A DNA stretch of 7,417 nt from Bifidobacteriaceae bacterium (GTDB taxonomy: Bacteria; Actinomycetota; Actinomycetes; Actinomycetales; WQXJ01): positions 1 to 7,417 of the forward strand of contig JAIRNM010000212.1 of the NCBI GenBank assembly GCA_031258055.1. The letters run 5' to 3'. Under the pieces are notes generated by a model. The model searched no databases. It saw only the letters and a list, made by a program, of their open reading frames with translations, and was not told the DNA's origin. The translations under genes and the position numbers were made by a program. Each line of letters begins with the position of its first letter. Positions within the stretch are counted from its first letter, which is position 1. Below are positions 1 through 5,573 of this stretch, in pieces.

Positions 1-1300
1 CTTGCTGGGCAATCCGGCGGCGTGATTCCTCGAACTCGTCTTTGATGGTCACTTCACCCTGCTCTAGGGCTTTCAGGTTGCGGGCGCGCAGTTGGCGGCC
101 AGCGGCATCGGCCGCGACAATGGCTTCGCATTGGCTCTTGACCGAATCAATGACGACCCAAACCGTGTCCTCGGTGATGACGGGTGCCTGAGAGCCTTCG
201 GCTACTAGTTTGACGGCATCGGCCGTCTCTTTGAATGACTGCTGGACCAGCCTGTTGACACCCTCCTGGACGGCTTGACCCATCTCGGCGCCTTCGCGGG
301 CCAATGCGGCCTGCTGCCACAGCGCCAAGGAACGGCGGCCCGAAGGAATACCCATGGTCCGGAAGGTTTGCAGGCGCCGACGCATGGCGAACTGCGTAAT
401 GACCAGGTTCCGAGTGGATGGGGCGTGGGCATAGCCCATGAAGAACTGCTGGCGCCAATCGTGCCAGGTCTTCTCCACCTCAGACAAGGCGGTCGCCAGG
501 TTGGAGTGGATCTCACGCAACTCGTTGACCGTGACCTTCTGGCCTTTCCATTCAACGGTGGCGGTGTCGCCAGCGGCCTCGGAGGATTGCAGGAGCTTAT
601 CGGCAGCGGTGAATTCGGCCCGGATAACATCGGTGATTTCCTCCAAGGCGGCGAGGACCGCCACGACCTCGTCCAGATGCTCAAGCGTCTGCTTGTGCAT
701 GAGTTGGCCGCGAGAGATGTTGTCGCCCAGCCGGGTCTCCATTTCCTGCAGTTTGACCTCAGCCAGGTCTAGTTTCTCGGCCAGCGGCTTGGATTCGCGG
801 ACCATGGTCTTGAGGGAGTACTTGGTGGAGCGGAACCACTTCTTGAGGCCAGCCGCTTTCTCTTCCAGCCCGCGGTTGCGGAAACGCTTCTCAAAACCAT
901 CCATCTCCCGGAGCAGATCATTAACCAGCACTTCAGCATCCGGCAGCTTGATGTCGCGCTGCTCTTCCAGGAGTTGGACTGAGGCGGCGTTGAGTTTCTG
1001 GAGGACCGGGCCACCGAAGGTGATGATGGTGTTGAGATCCGCGACCATCTTGTCGGCTAGCGCGGGCGCTCCCTTCTTCAGAGCCGCGGTCTGCTCCGGG
1101 GTGAGCAGTGAACGGAATTGGAAGCGGGCATCGGCTGGTTTAGCGACCGCCTTGTCCTGCGTCGACACAGTGCTCAGCGCCTTCTCCAGGGGCGCGGCTG
1201 GAGCCGCTGAATCAGCGGCGGTAAGCAACGAGTCGATGTCCACACCGGGAATCGCCGCGATCACTTCGGCTTCGGCTGTCTCAATGCTGGGGCTGGTCAT
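1..1300 (-). CDS. TelA/YaaN-family toxic anion resistance protein (C-terminal end outside window)
   Basis: The minus-strand reading frame is open from the ATG at 1300 to the window edge: 433 codons without a stop. The protein is almost entirely charged, alpha-helical and coiled-coil-like. After a low-complexity Ala/Pro/Asp-rich N-terminal stretch (about residues 1-55) it follows the TelA family (PF05816) layout: a helical segment around LLREMDGFEKRF (129-140), KYSLKTMVRESKPLAEKLDL (160-179), an IRAEF region, and a motif near MGIPSGRRSLALWQQ (316-330) followed by a long helix. TelA/YaaN proteins are cytoplasmic and linked to tellurite and other stress resistance, but their biochemical role is unknown. 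B. subtilis yaaN lies beside xpaC; here the upstream gene also has an XpaC-like domain. The start overlaps the upstream stop as ATGA, indicating translational coupling; only a weak AAAGG precedes it. At 433+ residues it is somewhat longer than usual, and the stop is probably close to the window edge. Family call confident, function not. Confidence 0.9.
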   Translation of the reverse strand, partial: MTSPSIETAEAEVIAAIPGVDIDSLLTAADSAAPAAPLEKALSTVSTQDKAVAKPADARFQFRSLLTPEQTAALKKGAPALADKMVADLNTIITFGGPVLQKLNAASVQLLEEQRDIKLPDAEVLVNDLLREMDGFEKRFRNRGLEEKAAGLKKWFRSTKYSLKTMVRESKPLAEKLDLAEVKLQEMETRLGDNISRGQLMHKQTLEHLDEVVAVLAALEEITDVIRAEFTAADKLLQSSEAAGDTATVEWKGQKVTVNELREIHSNLATALSEVEKTWHDWRQQFFMGYAHAPSTRNLVITQFAMRRRLQTFRTMGIPSGRRSLALWQQAALAREGAEMGQAVQEGVNRLVQQSFKETADAVKLVAEGSQAPVITEDTVWVVIDSVKSQCEAIVAADAAGRQLRARNLKALEQGEVTIKDEFEESRRRIAQQ

Positions 1301-2526
1301 ATCTGTTCACTGCCTTTCTGGTCGGGTTGATGGGCCGGTGTGTGGTTGGGTTCGGTTTGGCCGTACACGTCTGAGAGTTTCGCCGCCCGTTCGCTTTCCA
1401 AGAGCGAATCCAAGACGACCATGAACTCAAGGTCCTTTGAGGCGTTGACCTGCTTGATATTTTCCAGCACCTGTTCGTGGACGGCTCGCAGGGCCTGGCC
1501 GATCGCCTTGATTCTTTCATCTGGGGAGGACCAGAGGCGCGGATTGGCGACTATGTCGCCGTAGTAGTCACGGTCTACTGTGAGGACGACTTTCTTGAGC
1601 ACATCGGCGTACTTGGATTCCGCCAGCCGCGCCTGTTGGGCGGTTCCGTTCGCCCGCAGCCGCCGGAAAAGCTCTTGCACGTCCACAATCACCTGATTGA
1701 TCTGACCGTGGATGGGCGCGCCGCCAGCCGTGTACTTCTTCGGTTGGGCCGCGTACAGGTCTGCCAGTTCACGCAGCTTGAGCAGCGACTTCTCAACCGA
1801 GTCGGCGTTTTCGGAGTTGTCGAAAAGCTTCTTGTCCACCCGGCTGTGGGCACGGGTGCGCCGACGCTTGGGACTGGAGTGGCGCAGAATCAAGACGATG
1901 GCCGTCACCAGCCCCGCCACAAGCAGCAGGATCACAATACCGATGACGGTGAGCAGCTTCTTGAAGAAGTCACCAATCGCCCTGGCCACGTCCCAGCCGG
2001 TGGTCGGTTCTGCCGTCGCTTCGCTGGACGATGCCGTCCCCACAATGCGCTCCAACTCTCCCGCTGACGCGATAATCGCCGCCCCGCCCGCGTCGGACGA
2101 CCGATTCAGAACTGTCAGGCATTCGGTGATCTGCTCGGCCGAAAGCCCCCCACCCGCCAAGCCAAAGCTGCGGCTGCCGGGCGCCTTTTCCACTAGGACC
2201 AGGATCGCGCTCCCGGTTTCCTCGGCCACGTCTCGCGCCAAATCCGTTGCGCTGAGTTCCCGGATGTCAGTTTCCAGGCTGGAGGGTGGCGCCACGATCA
2301 AGCGCCAGTGCGTTGGCAACGCCGCCGCCAACTCAGGCCTGTCCACGTCAAGGCTTGCGCCGCCCAAGGCGCAGACCGGGTCCGCGTCGACGCAGGCCAC
2401 GGCGTTGTCCACGACTGTCTCGACGTCATCGGCCAAAGCGGCTGGCGCCGCTGCCAAACCCAACCACAGCGACAGCGACAGCGCCAACGACACAACACCC
2501 ATGCGCCTCATACGGGTCAAGATCAC
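1297..2526 (-). CDS. Single-pass membrane protein with XpaC-like cytoplasmic domain (TelA partner)
   Basis: 409 residues. Seen: an Arg-rich start and hydrophobic core (10-30) ending in AALA-DD, a signal peptide with likely cleavage after residue 32; an extracytoplasmic domain (33-185) with Cys45, Cys52 and Cys136; one transmembrane helix (about 191-215) followed by a basic stop-transfer patch (KRRRTRAHSR, 220-229); then a cytoplasmic helical domain (about 240-385). The outer domain alternates strands and helices (HWRLIVAP, SAILVLVE, GAAIIAS) and I cannot assign it to a family. The cytoplasmic part (Tyr/Leu-rich helices around SKYADVLKKVV and a final LEFMVVLDSLLES) resembles XpaC, the usual operon partner of TelA; this is pattern recognition, not a profile match. 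The GTG start is chosen because GAGGG (2536-2540) lies 9 nt upstream; the ATGs at codons 6 and 9 lack a ribosome site. The gene lies 12 nt after the lipoprotein gene and overlaps telA by ATGA, so all three are probably one transcript. It may link an external signal to TelA. Confidence 0.82.
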   Translation of the reverse strand: MILTRMRRMGVVSLALSLSLWLGLAAAPAALADDVETVVDNAVACVDADPVCALGGASLDVDRPELAAALPTHWRLIVAPPSSLETDIRELSATDLARDVAEETGSAILVLVEKAPGSRSFGLAGGGLSAEQITECLTVLNRSSDAGGAAIIASAGELERIVGTASSSEATAEPTTGWDVARAIGDFFKKLLTVIGIVILLLVAGLVTAIVLILRHSSPKRRRTRAHSRVDKKLFDNSENADSVEKSLLKLRELADLYAAQPKKYTAGGAPIHGQINQVIVDVQELFRRLRANGTAQQARLAESKYADVLKKVVLTVDRDYYGDIVANPRLWSSPDERIKAIGQALRAVHEQVLENIKQVNASKDLEFMVVLDSLLESERAAKLSDVYGQTEPNHTPAHQPDQKGSEQI

Positions 2527-2535
2527 AGCATTCTA

Positions 2536-2540
2536 CCCTC
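2536..2540 (-). promoter_or_regulatory. Ribosome binding site deciding the GTG start of the membrane protein
   Basis: GAGGG on the minus strand, 9 nt before the GTG at 2526-2524. It overlaps the TGA stop of the preceding lipoprotein gene (2541-2539), so ribosomes ending there are placed to restart. This supports the GTG start over the in-frame ATGs just downstream. Confidence 0.65.
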
Positions 2541-4404
2541 AGAAGTTGTTCATGACCGAGCGGAGGACGTCGCCCACTTTGGTGGCGTCGGTGGCGTCGA
2601 AGACTTGGCCGCCGGAGGCGCGGGCTAGCTGCTCAAGGGCGCCCAGGTCGGCCGCGCCGCCGTAAGCGATGGCGAAGATCCGAACCGGCTGGTCGTTGCC
2701 GCCCTCGTCCGTATCGGCGTTGATCTTCTGGATCAAGGCTTCGATTGAAGTGGTCGAATCAGTGTCCTCGCCGTCCGATAGGACGACTATGGCGTTGATC
2801 CGCCCCGATTCGGCGCGTTGCTTCAGATAGTCGTAGGCGAAGCCGATGGCGTCATACAAGGGTGTGCCCTTGCGCGAGGAATACAGCAAGTCGGAGATAG
2901 AACTCCTCAGCGTTTCTTTGTCACTGCCCAGTGGCCCGAAATCCCGGACTGGAGCTAAGTATTCCACCGGCTGGCCGTCAATTGAAGCGCTCAAGCCAGT
3001 AGTGAAAGCCCACGCCCCGATCTCATCAGTCGGCCGGAAATTGTCGATCGTGGAGCGGGCCGCGTCCACCGCTAGTTCTAACCGCGTCTGGCCATTGCCG
3101 GCGTCTTCATCCATTGAGCCGGAGATGTCGATCAGCTCAAGTACCGCTGACGGCTTGCGAATCAACGTCCACTGGTCAAGAGCCGCCGTCACGACCTGAG
3201 GGTCCGGTTTGTCCAGAGTCACAGCCGGTTTAGCTGGATCAATGCCGACCGAGGCGTTTAGTTCAGCCGTCACATCGACTGTTTCGCTGAGCGGCCTAAA
3301 GCCGTACTTCGGGAGGATTCGCTGAACGGTGTCGGAGTGGAGGAACTCGAGGAAAGCCTCGCCTGCCTTCTTCTGATCAGCCGTAACCCACTTCGCGCCC
3401 AATAAGACCGCCGGGTTGTCGGACCAGAGGGAGCCTTCGGACGGATAAACCGCCACTAGCTTCTCAGCCGGCGGCACCAATTGCTCGCCTGGCTGGACGG
3501 TGTGGGAATCCGGATTGCCAATGTTGTAATTGAAAAGCGAGGTTTCCTCAAGGGCGATGGCCGACACATACGATGAGCCGCTGCCAGTCATGGATTCGGC
3601 CAAGTTCATCAGCACTTTACCGGTCGTGTCGCCGTAATGAATCGCGGCTGACTCAAAAGTGCGGGAGAACTCCTCCGCCGCCGAGACGTCATCGACTGTC
3701 AAATCAGTTGTTTTCCCGGCGGCGGCATAAGACTGCATCAAAATGGTCGACAGCCCAGTCGTAGAGGTATTCGGGTTGGTCTTCGAAATCTTGAAAGCCC
3801 CCCACAGCGGCTTGCCGAGCGAGGACCAGCCGTCACCGGCGATCAAAGCCTCGAAGTCCTTCAACCCGATTTCCGCGCCCGGCCAGCCCATTGCTCGCGC
3901 CATTGATTCGGGCATACCGAAAACAATTGGTGTGTGGGTGAAGGATTCGGCCCCATCAACGAAACCAGCCCCCGCCAAAGACGCCACCCGGTCGGTCCAG
4001 ACAGTCGAAGCGGGAGACCAAATCGAGGGCCAAGAAGACTCATCCCCCTCCGGCCATTCGGACGGCCGTTCGGAGAGGATCTCGGCCGCCTTACCAGAAG
4101 ACACGTTGATCGGATAAATGCTGACGCAGCCGTCGAGGGCGCCAGCCTCAGGTGAAGCTTTGAAGGCCGCGCCGATCTCATCCATCAAGTTGACTTTCTC
4201 GGATGAGGTCGCCACCACTAGAGCGGTGCAGCCGTCGTCGGCGATGATCGAGCCGTCGGCGGCGGGGTCCTCAACGTTGTCATCTGGCGGCACGCAGGCA
4301 ACCGTGAACAACGCCAGGCAGGCCACGGTGGCCAGGGTCATAACTTTAGGCTTCATCAGGCTTCTCATGCGTTGGTTCGAGCTGGGCAAAGGATCAACGC
4401 CCAT
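2539..4404 (-). CDS. Solute-binding/VWA-domain lipoprotein
   Basis: 621 residues. Seen: a long basic n-region, a hydrophobic core and a lipobox-like LFTVAC, so Cys37 is the likely lipidated residue (Thr at -3 is atypical but tolerated). Residues about 60-395 look like a bacterial extracellular solute-binding fold (ALVVATSSEK, the IW-x-PAS-x-VW element near 128-136, KPLWGAF, GLSTILMQSYAAAG, AEKLVAVYPSEGSLW, AGEAFLEFLHSDTVQ). Residues about 418-615 are a VWA domain with the full MIDAS set: DxSGS at 426-430, Thr514 in RKGTPLYDAI, and Asp544 in VLSDGEDTDS; it should bind a divalent metal and a protein ligand. Cys59 and Cys93 could form a disulfide. Fusions of this type are common in Actinomycetota, with no settled function. 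No permease or ATPase gene lies nearby, so import is not implied. First gene of the operon with the membrane protein and telA. The ATG at 4404 is chosen for GGGAG 9 nt upstream; the internal ATGs (codons 13, 17) would still give a signal peptide. Confidence 0.92.
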   Translation of the reverse strand: MGVDPLPSSNQRMRSLMKPKVMTLATVACLALFTVACVPPDDNVEDPAADGSIIADDGCTALVVATSSEKVNLMDEIGAAFKASPEAGALDGCVSIYPINVSSGKAAEILSERPSEWPEGDESSWPSIWSPASTVWTDRVASLAGAGFVDGAESFTHTPIVFGMPESMARAMGWPGAEIGLKDFEALIAGDGWSSLGKPLWGAFKISKTNPNTSTTGLSTILMQSYAAAGKTTDLTVDDVSAAEEFSRTFESAAIHYGDTTGKVLMNLAESMTGSGSSYVSAIALEETSLFNYNIGNPDSHTVQPGEQLVPPAEKLVAVYPSEGSLWSDNPAVLLGAKWVTADQKKAGEAFLEFLHSDTVQRILPKYGFRPLSETVDVTAELNASVGIDPAKPAVTLDKPDPQVVTAALDQWTLIRKPSAVLELIDISGSMDEDAGNGQTRLELAVDAARSTIDNFRPTDEIGAWAFTTGLSASIDGQPVEYLAPVRDFGPLGSDKETLRSSISDLLYSSRKGTPLYDAIGFAYDYLKQRAESGRINAIVVLSDGEDTDSTTSIEALIQKINADTDEGGNDQPVRIFAIAYGGAADLGALEQLARASGGQVFDATDATKVGDVLRSVMNNF

Positions 4405-4413
4405 GCTATCGTG

Positions 4414-4418
4414 CTCCC
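4414..4418 (-). promoter_or_regulatory. Ribosome binding site of the VWA lipoprotein gene
   Basis: GGGAG on the minus strand, with 9 nt between it and the ATG at 4404-4402. It favours this start over the two downstream ATGs, whose upstream sequence has no comparable site, and so gives a signal peptide with an unusually long N-terminal region. Confidence 0.55.
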
Positions 4419-4455
4419 GCTCGGTTTCGCTGTTGACCCGGCGACCAGTGGCTAG

Positions 4456-4483
4456 GCCGTGGACCTAACTGACGCCGTGCCAC
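4456..4483 (+). repeat. Direct repeat block A, left copy (27/28 identical to 5413-5440)
   Basis: 28 nt matching 5413-5440 with one difference (G at 4477, A at 5434). It contains ACCTAAC (4463-4469), which fits the RYYYAAC core (R'') of integron attC sites. It lies 52 nt upstream of the lipoprotein start, within that operon's probable promoter region. Confidence 0.9.
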
Positions 4484-4509
4484 CGTTGCGCTCCCCATTA
4501 GTGGCAGGT

Positions 4510-4537
4510 GGCAGATTGGTCGATGCCGTCCGGTCGG
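4510..4537 (+). repeat. Direct repeat block B, left copy (26/28 identical to 5537-5564)
   Basis: 28 nt matching 5537-5564 with two differences (T/G at 4520 and T/C at 4534). In the right copy this block forms the loop and right arm of an 11-bp hairpin; here the left arm is absent, so the left copy looks deleted or degenerate between blocks A and B. Confidence 0.88.
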
Positions 4538-4556
4538 CTACGCGTCCAGATTGGCT

Positions 4557-4565
4557 GCCGGTTAG
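4557..4565 (+). repeat. Direct repeat block C, left copy (GCCGGTTAG)
   Basis: Nine nucleotides identical to 5565-5573. With the next two bases it reads GTTAGAC (4561-4567), an exact fit to the GTTRRRY core (R') of attC sites. On its own a 9-mer is weak; its value is that it follows blocks A and B in the same order on both sides of tacAT. Confidence 0.6.
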
Positions 4566-4586
4566 ACTCCTCCCGCCTCGCGGACG

Positions 4587-4604
4587 GTACCACATTTGTA
4601 GTAC
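4587..4604 (+). promoter_or_regulatory. Candidate TacA operator, near-palindrome before tacA
   Basis: GTACCACATTTGTAGTAC is an inverted repeat with arms GTAC-x-ACA and TGT-x-GTAC around a TT centre; one symmetric position mismatches in each arm. It ends 9 nt before the tacA ATG. Ribbon-helix-helix antitoxins of TacA type bind such palindromes in their own promoter, usually together with the toxin, so autoregulation is inferred. The overlapping TACGGT (4602-4607) fits the actinobacterial -10 pattern TANNNT and would place the transcript start at about the A of the ATG, a leaderless mRNA. This agrees with the poor ribosome site (only GGTAGTCGG). No clear -35 is seen. Confidence 0.5.
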
Positions 4605-4613
4605 GGTAGTCGG

Positions 4614-4886
4614 ATGGCTGTGAAAACGAGGCGGATTGAGGCGCGGCTGGACCCCACCGCGGATGACCTGATTGATCAAGCCGCCGCCCTGACGGGCGAA
4701 TCCAAATCCCAGTTCGTGGTGCGCGCGGCGGAGGAACGGGCCGCTCGGCTGGTCGGCCGCGCTGAAGTCACCCTGATTCCCGAGGATGCCTTCGACGCCC
4801 TGCTTGCCGCCCTTGACCAGACCGGCCCCGCCTTGGCGAAGCTGGCCGCGGCCGCCGCCCGACCGCGCCCGTACTCACGCCGATGA
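4614..4886 (+). CDS. tacA: TacA-type antitoxin (DUF1778, ribbon-helix-helix)
   Basis: 90 residues, the usual size of DUF1778 (PF08681) antitoxins. The N-terminal part is a ribbon-helix-helix DNA-binding domain: strand RRIEARLD (6-13), helix PTADDLIDQAAALTG (14-28), turn ESKSQ, and helix FVVRAAEERAARLV (34-47). The C-terminal part (VTLIPEDAFDALLAALDQ, 52-69, and an Ala/Arg-rich end) corresponds to the segment that in this family wraps the acetyltransferase toxin and blocks it. It overlaps the toxin gene by ATGA, the standard arrangement. It should neutralise TacT and repress the operon through the palindrome just upstream. tacAT appears GC-richer than the lipoprotein gene by eye and is framed by duplicated sequence, both suggesting acquisition. 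The family call is firm; the cognate tRNA target of the pair cannot be read from sequence. Confidence 0.9.
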   Translation: MAVKTRRIEARLDPTADDLIDQAAALTGESKSQFVVRAAEERAARLVGRAEVTLIPEDAFDALLAALDQTGPALAKLAAAAARPRPYSRR

Positions 4887-5380
4887 CTTGGGCATCTGAA
4901 CCACTGACCGACCACCACTTGGTCCAGGCCTTCGCCTGCGGCAAGCCAGCCCTGGACGAGTGGCTGATAAACCAAGCCAGGCGGGCGCAGCGGCAGGGAA
5001 CAGCCAGGGTCTACGTCTGGGCGGACCCGGAGACCGGCCGGGTCGTCGCCTACTACGCGCTCGCACCGACCGCTGTCGGCAAGGCCGGGCTGCCCCGATC
5101 AGCCTCCGGCGGCGTCAGCGTCATCCCCGGCCACCTGATTGCCCGGCTCGCCCTAGACCAGTCAATCCAGAGCCAGGGGCTGGGCACGGCCTTGTTGCTA
5201 GACGCGATCGAAGTGGTCCTCCAAGCCGCCCAGCGCGCCCGTGGCAGGTTGATCATCGTGGACGCCATCGACCACGAGGCGGGCGCCTTTTACTCAGCGC
5301 ACGGCTTTCGCCAACTCGCGGACACGAACCGCTGGTACCTCACCACCGCCCAAGCCAGCGTGCTATTGGAGAAGAGCTGA
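4883..5380 (+). CDS. tacT: TacT-type toxin, GNAT acetyltransferase
   Basis: 165 residues, full length for a TacT/AtaT-type toxin. Such enzymes transfer acetyl from acetyl-CoA to the amino group of aminoacyl-tRNA and stop translation. Seen: an N-terminal EPLTDHHLVQAFACGKPALDEWL (6-28), the F-x-C-G-x-x-x-L-D-x-W-L signature of this subfamily; RVVAYYALAP (53-62); the strand RLALDQ (88-93) leading into the acetyl-CoA pyrophosphate loop Q96-S-Q-G-L-G101-T; a later strand LIIVDAID (123-130); and FYSAHGF (136-142), where Tyr137 matches the catalytic tyrosine of the family. All key residues are present, so it is probably active. There is no ribosome site of its own; translation is coupled to tacA through ATGA. 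The gene ends 32 nt before the right repeat copy. Target amino acid/tRNA unknown. Confidence 0.9.
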   Translation: MTWASEPLTDHHLVQAFACGKPALDEWLINQARRAQRQGTARVYVWADPETGRVVAYYALAPTAVGKAGLPRSASGGVSVIPGHLIARLALDQSIQSQGLGTALLLDAIEVVLQAAQRARGRLIIVDAIDHEAGAFYSAHGFRQLADTNRWYLTTAQASVLLEKS

Positions 5381-5412
5381 GGCTACCCGGTGGCATGGGG
5401 CGCTTGGACCGT

Positions 5413-5440
5413 GCCGTGGACCTAACTGACGCCATGCCAC
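5413..5440 (+). repeat. Direct repeat block A, right copy
   Basis: Partner of 4456-4483 (27/28). It contains ACCTAAC (5420-5426), an attC-like R'' core. Its last nine bases form the right arm of a perfect 9-bp inverted repeat with 5390-5398, a pairing the left copy does not have. Confidence 0.9.
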
Positions 5441-5493
5441 TAATAGTGGCCTGCTCAAAAACTCCCCCGGCCATCTGTCCCCGTTACTGGCAC

Positions 5494-5510
5494 GGGGCGG
5501 CGACCGCCCC
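5494..5510. terminator. Short GC-only hairpin, possible tacAT terminator
   Basis: GGGGCGG-CGA-CCGCCCC: a perfect 7-bp stem of G-C pairs with a 3-nt loop, 113 nt after the tacT stop. No T-tract follows on either strand, which is common in high-GC actinobacteria but makes the terminator call uncertain. The left arm can instead pair with CCCCG at 5479-5483. Confidence 0.4.
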
Positions 5511-5525
5511 AAGGGCGCCATGTTG

Positions 5526-5558
5526 GGACGGCATCGGGCAGATTGGGCGATGCCGTCC
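5526..5558. terminator. 11-bp perfect hairpin, candidate bidirectional terminator
   Basis: GGACGGCATCG (5526-5536) and CGATGCCGTCC (5548-5558) form a perfect 11-bp stem with an 11-nt loop. It begins 11 nt after the stop codon of the minus-strand hypothetical gene and faces tacT from the other side, the expected place for a shared terminator of convergent genes. There is no T-tract. The loop and right arm are part of repeat block B. Confidence 0.55.
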
Positions 5559-5564
5559 GGCCGG
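5537..5564 (+). repeat. Direct repeat block B, right copy
   Basis: Partner of 4510-4537 (26/28). It supplies the loop and right arm of the 11-bp hairpin, which is complete only in this copy. Confidence 0.88.
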
Positions 5565-5573
5565 GCCGGTTAG
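5565..5573 (+). repeat. Direct repeat block C, right copy (GCCGGTTAG)
   Basis: Identical to 4557-4565 and directly adjoining block B. On the minus strand it contains the TAA stop (5572-5570) of the small hypothetical gene. It continues as GTTAGCT, which differs from the attC R' consensus GTTRRRY at the third purine. Confidence 0.6.

Larger units (their letters stand above)
4405..4613. other. Divergent intergenic region between lipoprotein operon and tacAT
   Basis: A 209-nt region that must carry the start signals of both the minus-strand lipoprotein operon and plus-strand tacAT. It holds the left copy of the repeat set (blocks at 4456-4483, 4510-4537 and 4557-4565) and the candidate tacA operator. 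TGCCAC (4478-4483) can pair with GTGGCA (4501-4506), a small hairpin. The 8-mer CAGATTGG occurs twice (4512-4519 and 4547-4554). I see no convincing -35/-10 pair for the lipoprotein operon. A short minus-strand open frame here (4679-4452) is not credible as a gene. Confidence 0.7.
5381..5569. other. Highly structured intergenic region between tacT and the small hypothetical gene
   Basis: A convergent 189-nt gap packed with inverted repeats: 5390-5398 with 5432-5440 (9/9, GTGGCATGG and CCATGCCAC); 5436-5440 with 5446-5450; 5479-5483 with 5493-5497; 5494-5500 with 5504-5510; and 5526-5536 with 5548-5558. The first two pairs share bases, as do the third and fourth, so they are mutually exclusive folds. 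The region also carries repeat blocks A, B and C (right copy). At minimum it should terminate transcription from both sides. About 86 nt between GTGGC at 5450 and block B have no equivalent in the left copy. Confidence 0.75.

Noticed and set aside
438..1424. Long plus-strand open frame (328 codons) opposite telA
   Set aside because: It is antisense to a clear TelA coding frame; the predicted protein is Ser/Arg-rich without recognisable domains, as expected from a shadow frame in GC-rich DNA.
1712..2665. Plus-strand open frame (317 codons) opposite the membrane protein gene
   Set aside because: It spans the junction of two real minus-strand genes, has Ser/Ala/Arg-rich low-complexity composition and no plausible start signal.
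4452..4679. Minus-strand open frame of 75 codons over the tacA promoter
   Set aside because: It covers the operator and repeat blocks B and C, has no domain, and its start lies inside tacA.
5413..5564. CRISPR-like repeats
   Set aside because: Blocks A and B each occur only twice, about 1 kb apart with genes between; there is no regular repeat-spacer array.
4456..5573. Insertion sequence or composite transposon around tacAT
   Set aside because: There is no transposase and there are no terminal inverted repeats at the block edges; the blocks are direct repeats with internal indels.
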